DNA of 17,142 nucleotides from Bdellovibrionales bacterium (GTDB lineage Bacteria > Bdellovibrionota > Bdellovibrionia > Bdellovibrionales > UBA1609), in assembly GCA_020435185.1 (NCBI GenBank), contig JAGRAA010000059.1:1-17142 (forward strand). Reading direction: 5' to 3'. This document shows positions 1 to 7,527 of the stretch, piece by piece. Positions within the stretch are counted from its first letter, which is position 1, and each line of letters opens with the position of its first letter. The notes beneath the pieces were generated by a model. The model was not told where the DNA came from, ran no database searches, and saw only the letters and a program-made list of their open reading frames with translations. A program made the translations under genes and the position numbers.

Positions 1-1308
1 CACTCCCATATCCACTAAACGGGCTACCGTAGAAGCTGCATCGTTGGTATGCAAAGTACTCACCACTAAGTGACCTGTAGATGCCGCTTTATAGGCCACT
101 TTCGCAGTTTCTAAATCCCGAATCTCCCCCACCATTATGATGTCAGGATCTTGTCGTAAAAAAGATCTTAATGCATCAGAGAAATTAAAATCTATATCTG
201 GATTAATTTGCACTTGATTGATTCCATCTAAGTTAAACTCTACTGGGTCTTCCGCCGTTGAGAGATTTTTATCAGGCTGGTTTAATTCAGCAAGACAAGA
301 GTAAATGGTCGTCGTTTTCCCTGAACCAGTTGGCCCCGTTATAAGTATCATTCCTTGCGGAAGCCTAATGGCTTCAAGCAGCTCATCCAACTGTCCCACT
401 TCAAACCCGAGTTTAGTCATATCTATTTGCAAATTAGACTTATCTAAAATCCTCAACACCACCTTTTCACCAAAAAGAGTGGGCACACTACTCACCCTGA
501 AATCAATTTCAGATCTATTTTTAAGTCTCACTTTTAAACGTCCATCTTGCGGTCGACGTCTTTCAGCGATATCCATTTTGCTTATAACCTTCAATCTGCT
601 CACTATTGCCGCAGAAGCGCCTTTCGGAGGTTGAATTTTTTCTATTAGACGTCCATCTATTCTAAAGCGAATCCGTAACCTTTTTTCATAAGGCTCAATA
701 TGAATATCAGAAGCACGAGACTTAATCGCTTCTTCAAGCATGGCATTGACGAATTTAACAATAGGAGCGTCTCCAGATTGGGCACGTGCAGAATCAATCT
801 GCTCAGCATCATCAACCTTGATCTGTTTGAAATCCTCTTCTTCAATTTCTGACATCAAAGTATTAAATCGATTTCCTTTGGCGCTGTAATACTTTTCAAT
901 AGCAGAACGAATCGAAGACTCAGAAGCCACTACGACTTCAATTCTACATTTAGTAAGTAACGCCAAGTCGTCTTTAATATGAATATTACTAGGATCTGAA
1001 AAAGCTACCACGAGCGTTTTATCAGCTTTAGAAACCGGAATAACACTATGCTTTTGACAAACTTGAGCTGAAACCATTTTTATTGCTTCCGCATCACACT
1101 CAAAGTTCGCTAAATCAATGGTTGGCAATTTATATTGTTGGCCCAAAAAATTTGCAAGATCTCTATCTTTAACATATCCAAGATCCACGAGCGTACTTGT
1201 CAGCCGGCCACCACTTTCTTTTTGCTTTTTTCTCGCTGCGGTCAGTTGATTAACATCTATCAATTTTTCCCGAACGAGCAACTCACCAATACCCTTTTCG
1301 CCGGCCAT
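1..1308 (-). CDS. pilB: Type IV pilus assembly ATPase PilB (GspE/PilB family), C-terminus cut by window edge
   Basis: Cytoplasmic ATPase that powers pilus extension (or type II secretion, if a GspE). The visible 436 residues hold an N-terminal T2SSE_N/MshEN-like region (about 1-140) with two repeats of the 'GELLVREKLIDVNQL' / 'TLVDLGYVKDRDL' kind, a linker, and the AAA-like ATPase core: Walker A GPTGSGKT at 325-332, the Asp-box region with AEDPVEF near 352-358, Walker B IIMVGEIRD at about 390-398 and the His box STLHTND at 417-423. The family is usually about 560-570 aa, so roughly 130 C-terminal residues, including the usual four-Cys zinc site, lie beyond base 1. The ATG at 1308 has a strong GGAGG four bases upstream. 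The 93-base gap to the gene upstream shows no clear terminator, so read-through from ribF and the AroE-like gene is possible. PilB is preferred to GspE because of overall motif wording, but the neighbourhood shows no other pilus or secretion gene to settle it. Confidence 0.9.
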   Translation of the reverse strand, partial: MAGEKGIGELLVREKLIDVNQLTAARKKQKESGGRLTSTLVDLGYVKDRDLANFLGQQYKLPTIDLANFECDAEAIKMVSAQVCQKHSVIPVSKADKTLVVAFSDPSNIHIKDDLALLTKCRIEVVVASESSIRSAIEKYYSAKGNRFNTLMSEIEEEDFKQIKVDDAEQIDSARAQSGDAPIVKFVNAMLEEAIKSRASDIHIEPYEKRLRIRFRIDGRLIEKIQPPKGASAAIVSRLKVISKMDIAERRRPQDGRLKVRLKNRSEIDFRVSSVPTLFGEKVVLRILDKSNLQIDMTKLGFEVGQLDELLEAIRLPQGMILITGPTGSGKTTTIYSCLAELNQPDKNLSTAEDPVEFNLDGINQVQINPDIDFNFSDALRSFLRQDPDIIMVGEIRDLETAKVAYKAASTGHLVVSTLHTNDAASTVARLVDMGV

Positions 1309-1401
1309 AAGCCCTCCAAATCGCTGAACAAATCCTATATATTAAGGTACACTAGGTGCCGATTTTTGTAACTAGACGATAGTCTTACTTTTGATGTAAT
1401 T

Positions 1402-2250
1402 TTAATTATTTTCGGGAGGACTCATTTTCTGCCTCAATGTTTGCTCATAATCCTTCCAATCCAGCTTATGATCAATCAACCAGCTAGACCAAATCAAATC
1501 TGTTTCTGAAGAAAATTGAATTCCATCAATTATACGAAACTGCAAATTCATCGCTTCTTTTAACAAACGACTCTGGTTATTCGACAAAACCAAATCCCAG
1601 ACCACAGGATGGTCAGATACAAAATTAAAAAACTGGAGCTCGTCAAATAAGTCTTTAGACTCTTCAGATTCTTCGATAGTGTTTATCACTACGCTAAATT
1701 CGTTAGATGCCTTTAGAATATCCTCTTCAGAAAGAAAGACAATTTCTATGTCGAAACTAAACTTTAAAATAGAAGCAATAAAAGACTGAGCCTTCTCTTT
1801 ATGAGGGCTAATAACAGAAATTTTTTTCACTCCAATTTGAATCAATGAAGCTACGGCATATCTAGCCAAGGCCCCCAAGCCTATCACTAATCCTGATTTT
1901 TTAGTGTTTACCTCATAGTTCTGTCTCTTGAAAATATCCAAACAACAGCTATACTGTGCAGATCTCAAAATGGTCAAAACCCCTTGTTTCACCACTGTGT
2001 CGGCGGCTCCTAAACTCATAACCTGAGGAGTTTGACTATCAAAAAGTCTAGGTAAAATTTCACCATAATGGTTACTCACTCTAATTAATTGATTTTTCTT
2101 CAATAACGAGTGTATTTGAGCATTAAAATTTTCTCTTTCTATCTTTTCAATCATCAGAGTATTTTTATACCCTTTCTGATTAAGATAGTCGGAGAAGGTT
2201 TGATTTCTGACCGTCTGAATTTCGTTTCTAACTAAAGCTGCCCATTTCAT
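1402..2250 (-). CDS. Shikimate dehydrogenase (AroE)-like protein lacking the catalytic residues
   Basis: 282 aa, close to the usual AroE length of about 270. Residues 56-87 align without gaps to the AroE substrate-domain segment: the position of the catalytic Lys in NVTxPxK is Gly63 (VSNHYGE), GAVNT reads GAADT (81-85), and LPRLFDSQTP matches the conserved LLDxLTP. A Rossmann glycine motif GLGALAR (124-130) followed by KKISVISPHKEKAQ fits the NADP(H)-binding domain. The second catalytic Asp (NTD motif) cannot be found after GAADT, the N-terminal SxS shikimate-binding serines are missing, and the C-terminal Gln motif reads SSETDLIW. What is seen: an intact frame with AroE architecture. What is inferred: it is not a working shikimate dehydrogenase and may bind another ligand or be regulatory. 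The ATG at 2250 lies inside the end of ribF (23-base overlap), suggesting translational coupling. Function is unknown. Confidence 0.75.
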   Translation of the reverse strand: MKWAALVRNEIQTVRNQTFSDYLNQKGYKNTLMIEKIERENFNAQIHSLLKKNQLIRVSNHYGEILPRLFDSQTPQVMSLGAADTVVKQGVLTILRSAQYSCCLDIFKRQNYEVNTKKSGLVIGLGALARYAVASLIQIGVKKISVISPHKEKAQSFIASILKFSFDIEIVFLSEEDILKASNEFSVVINTIEESEESKDLFDELQFFNFVSDHPVVWDLVLSNNQSRLLKEAMNLQFRIIDGIQFSSETDLIWSSWLIDHKLDWKDYEQTLRQKMSPPENN

Positions 2251-3181
2251 ACTTTCTAAAATACTCTGATGCTAATTTTACATCAATATGTATTTGGCTA
2301 AGTAATTCATCCACTCCATTAAATTTTTTTTCTGACCTTAAGAATTCTAAAAAATTGACTTTAATACTTTGACCATACCAATTGGGATTTTCATTCAATA
2401 GATGAGACTCTACTACTTCTTGTCCATTCGAATAAAATGTTGGTCTAATTCCTATATTTGTAATACTGGGATAGGATTTCCCTGAATGCTCAACGGTTGT
2501 AATATAAACCCCTCTTTGTGGAACAATCACATGCTGAGGATATAAATTTAGTGTAGGAAATCCTAACTCTCTCCCCTTTTCTTGACCTCTCTGAACCTGC
2601 CCACAAATAAAATATTCATCTCCTAAGAGTTCATTGGCATAACTCAAGTTCCCACTCGCCAACAATAATTTGATCTCAGAAGATGAAACTACTTGATCAT
2701 TCACTCTAAAAGGCTCCACAATCAACACCTGTCTAGATTCTTCCTCACCCAAGGCTTTTAGCAACTTTATATCTCCAGCCCCCTTACTCCCAAATCTAAA
2801 GTTATATCCAACAACAATAGTTCGTGGATTCAAAGGCTTCACAAGGTAATCTTGATAAAACTCTTCAGGTAAAATCTGAGAAAGCTCTTTTGTAAAATTT
2901 ACTATAACTAAATATTCGACACCCAATCTGGCAAATTTATCGATGAGCTCTTCTTGCCCAAATAACCTTTGAAAGTCCTCTCCCAGCAAAACTTCTTGAG
3001 GATGAGGCCAAAAGGTAAGGGCTACAGAAGCAATCTTCTTTTTTTGAGCTTGATCACAGGCCAGCCGAAGAAGCTCTTGATGACCTCTATGGACACCATC
3101 AAAATTGCCAATGGTCACCACACACTGATCAAATGGAGCCTTATTAAAACTCTTTCCTGTCCTCAATTCTATAACTTTCAA
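2228..3181 (-). CDS. ribF: Bifunctional riboflavin kinase / FAD synthetase RibF
   Basis: Makes FMN from riboflavin and ATP, then FAD from FMN and ATP, in the cytoplasm. With the start chosen here the protein is 317 aa, the normal family length. The N-terminal nucleotidyltransferase domain carries GNFDGVHRGH (25-34), the HxGH signature, and VVGYNFRFGSKGAGD around 123-137. The C-terminal flavokinase domain carries GRELGFPTLNL (203-213), RGVY, a GIRPTF segment and VVESHL with the probable catalytic Glu258. Start choice: a longer frame could open at a TTG at 3232, but those extra 17 codons overlap a likely promoter. The TTG at 3181 begins 'MKVIEL', which resembles typical RibF starts, and has GGAG (3187-3190) five bases upstream. 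A GTG at 3187 is the other option but has no spaced Shine-Dalgarno. The 3' end overlaps the AroE-like gene by 23 bases. Confidence 0.93.
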   Translation of the reverse strand: MKVIELRTGKSFNKAPFDQCVVTIGNFDGVHRGHQELLRLACDQAQKKKIASVALTFWPHPQEVLLGEDFQRLFGQEELIDKFARLGVEYLVIVNFTKELSQILPEEFYQDYLVKPLNPRTIVVGYNFRFGSKGAGDIKLLKALGEEESRQVLIVEPFRVNDQVVSSSEIKLLLASGNLSYANELLGDEYFICGQVQRGQEKGRELGFPTLNLYPQHVIVPQRGVYITTVEHSGKSYPSITNIGIRPTFYSNGQEVVESHLLNENPNWYGQSIKVNFLEFLRSEKKFNGVDELLSQIHIDVKLASEYFRKYEMGSFS

Positions 3182-3186
3182 CTTCA

Positions 3187-3190
3187 CTCC
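3187..3190 (-). promoter_or_regulatory. Shine-Dalgarno supporting the TTG start of ribF
   Basis: On the minus strand GGAG lies five bases before a TTG at 3181. Neither the upstream TTG at 3232 nor the GTG at 3187 has a ribosome-binding site at a usable distance, so this site decides the start. Confidence 0.5.
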
Positions 3191-3204
3191 AATGGCTTTA
3201 AAGG

Positions 3205-3232
3205 TATATAGAATTCCCTTAATAATTTGCAA
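3205..3232 (-). promoter_or_regulatory. Candidate sigma-70-type promoter for ribF
   Basis: On the minus strand TTGCAA (3227-3232) is followed after 16 bases by TATATA (3205-3210), close to the TTGACA/TATAAT consensus. It would start transcription near 3198, giving a leader of about 17 bases that contains the GGAG of ribF. It lies in the divergent ribF / sensor kinase intergenic region. AT-rich DNA produces such matches by chance, so this is only a candidate. Confidence 0.4.
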
Positions 3233-3297
3233 CTGTCACTTGAAAACAAACAAGACAATGGTTGATTCTTCCTTACACTATTGATACAAGGCGTTAT

Positions 3298-5037
3298 ATG
3301 GTTTCTTTCGGTCACTTATTTTATTCTCGTCTAAGAAAGGTACTTCTCTGGTTTTGGCGTTCCAGAGCCGTATTATTTAGGCTGCTTTTTTGCTGGATCC
3401 TAGCCTGCGTATTCTTATACTTCGACGAATCACATAATTATGATTGGAGATTCACACTGAGAGGCAAACAAAGCCATTTCAATGACATTGTTTCTATAGA
3501 GATTCGCTCTGATCAAATTTTACACTTCTCTAACGATCAAAAATTAGTAGGATTGAACCAGGGTTTTAGAAATCTCATTCAGCACATCCAAAACTCTCAG
3601 CCTCAATTGATTCTTTTTAACTTTGATTTCGAAAATTTATTTTTCGGATCAACTCCTGCAAAAAAATTAAAACAAGAGTTTAGTAATACCCGCAACATTA
3701 TCCTCAGATCAGGTAGCAAATCTCATCCACAAAGTTTTTACCCTTCAGGAAGCGACGGAGTATTTAGGTCTTATAAAAAAGATTTTCAGCCAACCTCTTT
3801 GTTAGTGGATCAGACGTTAAAAAAATTAGATAGAAAAAGCCGATTCCCCTCTAGAGAAAGTCGGCTAATTAACTTCAGAGGACCTGCAAATACCTTTCAG
3901 ATTTTTTCATTTAATGAACTTATCAGTGGACAAATAGACTATTTTTTAAAGGACAAAATTATAATACTAGATGTATCTCCCTATAGCCTAAACCTACAAA
4001 CACCCGTAGGAGCACTTAGTAACAACGAAATTCTGGCTAATATTCTAGATAACGAGCTTTTAAATAGATGGATTTCTCGATCTAATTTACAGTTCAACTT
4101 TATATTTCTTGGACTCTTGAGTGTCTTAGGCATAGCCATAATGTTGGTTTATCCTCATTTTTTTTCTCTCGTAATTATTGGATGGGTAGCGACGGCCATT
4201 ATATCTCTTTCCATTTGGTTGTTTGACTCATTTAACATCTGGATACCTGTACTATCCCCTACTCTTCTTTTGTTGATTGTCTACATAATTTTTATTGGAT
4301 ACCAGCTCTCACTTATTGAGAATCAGACCTGGAGATTAGAGCAAGAACGAAAGTACCTCCTCGAAGTAGAGGAGCTAAAAAATAATTTCGTAAGTCTGAT
4401 TAGTCATGATTTAAAAACTCCCATTGCCAAAATCCAGGCAATTGTGGATCACATCAAAACCAAAAACATAGATAGTGAAATCAAAATAGATCTTGAATCT
4501 ATAAAGAACGAGAGTTCTGAACTGCATAGATATATTCAATCCATATTAAAAATAACCCGAGTCGAATCAAAAGATATCAAGTTAAATATAGAACCCACAG
4601 ATATCAACAAGATCATAAAATCAGTAGTTGAGCAGCTGAAGCCTTTAGCGGATACAAAAAACATCTCCATATCTGTAGATTTAGAACCCTTATTTCTCAT
4701 AGACGTGGATAAGACTCTTATCTTTGAGGTTATTTTAAATATTCTTGAAAACGCGATTAAATACTCTTATAACGATGAAATTATCACTGTGCGATCTAGA
4801 GAGACTGACAACACTATTTTACTCTCGTTTGAAGATCATGGACCAGGAATCACTCAGGAAGAGCAGCTTAATGTTTTTAAAAAATTCCATAGAGGAAAAG
4901 ACCATAGCTTCGACTCAAAAGGGTCTGGACTAGGCCTCTATTTGGTAAAATACTTTGTTGAACTTCATGGCGGCCGAGTCTCTTTGGAGAGTGAAGCCAA
5001 AAAGGGAAGTACTTTTACAATATCATTACCCCTATAA
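3298..5037 (+). CDS. CHASE2-domain membrane sensor histidine kinase
   Basis: Autophosphorylating sensor that should pass phosphate to the response regulator encoded 11 bases downstream. From the chosen ATG it is 579 aa. Layout: an N-terminal membrane segment (about 24-42, LFRLLFCWILACVFLYF), an extracytoplasmic CHASE2-type sensor region (about 43-262, with DWRFTLRG at the start and a DYFLKDKIIIL segment near its end), three membrane segments (about 264-337), a short coiled coil, HisKA with H-box SHDLKTP (His370), and HATPase_c with N-box Asn485 (LENAIK), G1 box DHGPGI (from Asp513), F box FKKF and G2 box GSGLGL (542-547). All catalytic boxes are intact. Start choice: ATG 3298 has AAGG (3288-3291) six bases upstream; a TTG at 3262 would add 12 residues but has no Shine-Dalgarno. 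CHASE2 ligands are not known in general, so the signal cannot be predicted. Confidence 0.92.
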   Translation: MVSFGHLFYSRLRKVLLWFWRSRAVLFRLLFCWILACVFLYFDESHNYDWRFTLRGKQSHFNDIVSIEIRSDQILHFSNDQKLVGLNQGFRNLIQHIQNSQPQLILFNFDFENLFFGSTPAKKLKQEFSNTRNIILRSGSKSHPQSFYPSGSDGVFRSYKKDFQPTSLLVDQTLKKLDRKSRFPSRESRLINFRGPANTFQIFSFNELISGQIDYFLKDKIIILDVSPYSLNLQTPVGALSNNEILANILDNELLNRWISRSNLQFNFIFLGLLSVLGIAIMLVYPHFFSLVIIGWVATAIISLSIWLFDSFNIWIPVLSPTLLLLIVYIIFIGYQLSLIENQTWRLEQERKYLLEVEELKNNFVSLISHDLKTPIAKIQAIVDHIKTKNIDSEIKIDLESIKNESSELHRYIQSILKITRVESKDIKLNIEPTDINKIIKSVVEQLKPLADTKNISISVDLEPLFLIDVDKTLIFEVILNILENAIKYSYNDEIITVRSRETDNTILLSFEDHGPGITQEEQLNVFKKFHRGKDHSFDSKGSGLGLYLVKYFVELHGGRVSLESEAKKGSTFTISLPL

Positions 5038-5048
5038 AGGAAACTGTT

Positions 5049-6449
5049 ATGAAATCAAATTTGAATATTCTGATTGTAGATGACGAGCAAGAGCTTAGAC
5101 GCTCTATTATCTCGGTCCTTTATAATACATTTAAAGAGTTTTTAATCACCACCGTAGAAGCTCAAGATGGTTTAGAAGCCATTCAGAAAGTTGAACAAAA
5201 TTCATTTGATTTAGTCTTCATGGATGTACGAATGCCTCATCTAGATGGAATTTCTGCATTAAAAAAAATAAAAGAAATTAGCCCACAGTCTTTCGTCGTT
5301 ATTTTAACCGCCCATTCCAACCTGCAAGATGCTGTAGAATGCATCAAACAAGGCGCATACGACTATATAGAAAAACCTCTTGAGGCTGGTAAACTCAAAT
5401 CTATCGTAGAAAAAGCCTTAGAAGCGAGGAGCCTTGTATCAGAGATAGCCATATCCAACCCCATCTTTGACGATGACATTGATTCTGAATTCGTGGGAAC
5501 TTCGCAAAAAATGAAAGAAGTCTACGGCTTAATTTACAAATTATCTCACGTTGACACCACTGTTCTTATCAGAGGAGAAAATGGAACCGGAAAAGAATTG
5601 GTCGCCAAAGCAATTCACCATAACTCCCCTAGAAAACATGATGAGTTTATTGCTCTTAATTGCGGTGCCATCCCTGAAAATCTGATGGAGTCTGAAATTT
5701 TTGGACACGAGAAAGGTGCCTTTACTGGAGCTGAGACCAGGAAAATTGGAAAATTTCAACTGGCCAACTCAGGAACTTTATTTTTGGATGAAATCGGTGA
5801 GTTAAAACCCGAACTACAGGTAAAACTCTTACGTGTATTGCAAGAAAGAAAATTTACTCCTGTTGGAGGAAATCGAGAAATCACCACAAACGCTCGAGTA
5901 ATAGCGGCTACTAATCAGAATATAGAGAAAATGATCGAAGAAGGAGAATTTCGAGAAGATCTGTTTTATAGACTTAATGTCATGCCTATTTTCTTGCCTC
6001 CTCTTAGAGAACGCATAGATGATCTTCAACAATTGGTTAGTTTTTTCATTAAAAAATTTGCAAAAAAACACAATTCATCTATTAGTGAAATTGAAAAAGA
6101 GGCTTTTAATTTACTTACAAGCTACAGATGGCCTGGAAATATTCGCGAGTTAGAAAATGTAATAGAAAGAGCTTTTATTGTAGAGAACAACAATATTCTC
6201 ACTAAAGAGAGCTTACCTGAAAACATCAGAAATCAAAATCAACAAATAGAAATAGGAATACCTAAAAACTATGTTGGCCCTTTAGACTTCGATCAATTCA
6301 AAGTAGATACAGAAAAAGAATTTATCATTCAGGCTTTAAAAGCCAACAACGGAAAAATTAATAAAACAGTAGCACAAGCCAATATTCCAAAAAACACATT
6401 ACTCAGAAAAATTAAAAAATATGGGATAAATGTTAAAGAGTTTATGTAA
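5049..6449 (+). CDS. NtrC-family sigma-54-dependent response regulator
   Basis: Phosphorylation-controlled activator of sigma-54 RNA polymerase. 466 aa with three standard parts. Receiver (about 5-125): acidic pair Asp11/Asp12, phosphoacceptor Asp59 in FMDVRMP, Thr87 and Lys109. AAA+ domain (about 145-380): Walker A GENGTGKE (176-183), the sigma-54 contact loop GAFTGA (223-228), Walker B TLFLDEIG (243-250), and FREDLFYRLN (301-310). C-terminal Fis-type helix-turn-helix (about 420-460, with NIPKNTLLRKIKKYGI). Nothing essential is missing. AAGGAAA around 5038-5043 serves as Shine-Dalgarno for ATG 5049 and overlaps the kinase stop codon region, so the two genes form an operon and almost surely a cognate pair. 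The target promoters are not evident in this window. The 3' end overlaps the convergent glycosyltransferase gene by 8 bases. Confidence 0.94.
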   Translation: MKSNLNILIVDDEQELRRSIISVLYNTFKEFLITTVEAQDGLEAIQKVEQNSFDLVFMDVRMPHLDGISALKKIKEISPQSFVVILTAHSNLQDAVECIKQGAYDYIEKPLEAGKLKSIVEKALEARSLVSEIAISNPIFDDDIDSEFVGTSQKMKEVYGLIYKLSHVDTTVLIRGENGTGKELVAKAIHHNSPRKHDEFIALNCGAIPENLMESEIFGHEKGAFTGAETRKIGKFQLANSGTLFLDEIGELKPELQVKLLRVLQERKFTPVGGNREITTNARVIAATNQNIEKMIEEGEFREDLFYRLNVMPIFLPPLRERIDDLQQLVSFFIKKFAKKHNSSISEIEKEAFNLLTSYRWPGNIRELENVIERAFIVENNNILTKESLPENIRNQNQQIEIGIPKNYVGPLDFDQFKVDTEKEFIIQALKANNGKINKTVAQANIPKNTLLRKIKKYGINVKEFM

Positions 6450-7527
6450 GAAAATATTTTTTTAAATGACTGGAAACGACCTTGGCAGAAATAGATTTCA
6501 TACACTCATGGGTCCCTATCGGACATTTATCATGACCATGTTTACCGCAAGGTCGACACTTTAAAGGCCTTTGAATAACAGTCGCCTGGCTGCTCCAAGG
6601 CCGATAACCAATTTTTAGTGTGGTAGGGCCAAAAATAGATAAGATAGGAAGGCCTGCCGAGGCAGCGACATGCATCGCTCCACTATCATTTGTCACTAAA
6701 ACATCACCTTGCTTAAAAACACCCGCTAATTCATACAGAGAGGTTTGTCCGCTAAGATCAATAATAGAATCGATTCCTTTGGCCAGCTCTTGGCAAAGCT
6801 CGATCTCTCCTTTTGACCCAACAAGCACTATATTTGCCTCATCGACCCATTCTTCGATGACTTCTCGATATCCTTCCTTAGACCATTTTTTAGTCGCCCA
6901 AACACTACCGGGCGCTATAAATATAGTTTTCCTACTTGATATATAAGTCGATAATTCAGATAACAAGATCGTTGGCTTGATATGATCAGCGACATTCATC
7001 GATGCCCAAGGAGGTATCGACTCTTTAAAAAAATAATCTTTGGTAGACTCTTGCAGAGTCAGATTTTTACCGTGACAATCTGACAAAGACTCAATCTTTG
7101 CCAAAACGTCCTTATCAACTACTCCCAGAAGTGAAAGTTGTCGAAGAGCATCTGGACGAGAATAATCTTTGTTGATTCGACTATCAAAAACAAAAAAATT
7201 CCAAAAATTTTTGAAACCATATTTATGACTTGCGTGAATTTTAAGACTAATCAGATGACTTCTTATGGACTGATGAAGACAAAAGAGCATATCGAAATTT
7301 TCGTTATATAATTCTTTTAAATTTCTATTCAGTTGAGATTTATTTTTTTTATCGACCTCAATAGAGTTATCAACCAATCCCGTCTTGGTTAAAAATTCAC
7401 CCGTACCTTGTCGACATAAAATCGACACATAACCATCTGGAAAAATTTTTTTTAATTGCTTCAAAAATGGAATGGATAAAAATAAATCACCTACAAAGGC
7501 GGTTTGGATGACCAAAATCTTCTTCAT
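6442..7527 (-). CDS. Glycosyltransferase family 9 (ADP-heptose:LPS heptosyltransferase-like)
   Basis: Probable inner-core LPS sugar transferase working at the cytoplasmic face of the inner membrane. 361 aa. The N-terminus MKKILVIQTAFVGDLFLSIP has the family glycine loop with the presumed catalytic Asp (Asp14). The C-terminal nucleotide-sugar half has APGSVWATKKW (205-215) and TNDSGAMHVA (279-288), followed by SIFGPT. The tail carries a Cys cluster CRPC...KC...ECMKSI (324-346), as in many WaaF-type proteins. The start codon overlaps the stop of the second family-9 gene upstream by ATGA, so translation is coupled; no separate Shine-Dalgarno is visible. The donor is probably ADP-heptose, but family 9 also includes other sugar transferases, so the substrate is not certain. 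Confidence 0.88.
   Translation of the reverse strand: MKKILVIQTAFVGDLFLSIPFLKQLKKIFPDGYVSILCRQGTGEFLTKTGLVDNSIEVDKKNKSQLNRNLKELYNENFDMLFCLHQSIRSHLISLKIHASHKYGFKNFWNFFVFDSRINKDYSRPDALRQLSLLGVVDKDVLAKIESLSDCHGKNLTLQESTKDYFFKESIPPWASMNVADHIKPTILLSELSTYISSRKTIFIAPGSVWATKKWSKEGYREVIEEWVDEANIVLVGSKGEIELCQELAKGIDSIIDLSGQTSLYELAGVFKQGDVLVTNDSGAMHVAASAGLPILSIFGPTTLKIGYRPWSSQATVIQRPLKCRPCGKHGHDKCPIGTHECMKSISAKVVSSHLKKYFLT

Noticed and set aside
305..634. Open frame of 109 codons on the plus strand opposite pilB
   Set aside because: It is the antisense shadow of the strongly conserved PilB ATPase core, with no ribosome site and no recognisable protein pattern.
1309..1401. Hairpin-like AGAC-TATC-GTCT in the gap before pilB as a terminator, and a TATATA as its promoter
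   Set aside because: The stem has only four pairs with no T-run, and no -35 element stands at a proper distance from the TATATA; both fit chance in AT-rich DNA.
3233..3297. AAGACA-16-TACACT as promoter of the sensor kinase gene
   Set aside because: Each hexamer matches only four of six, and the start of transcription would fall almost on the ribosome-binding site.
6447..6468. AAAATATTTTTTT after the response regulator stop as an intrinsic terminator
   Set aside because: The palindrome AAAATATTTT has no loop and no G+C stem, so it could not form a stable terminator hairpin.
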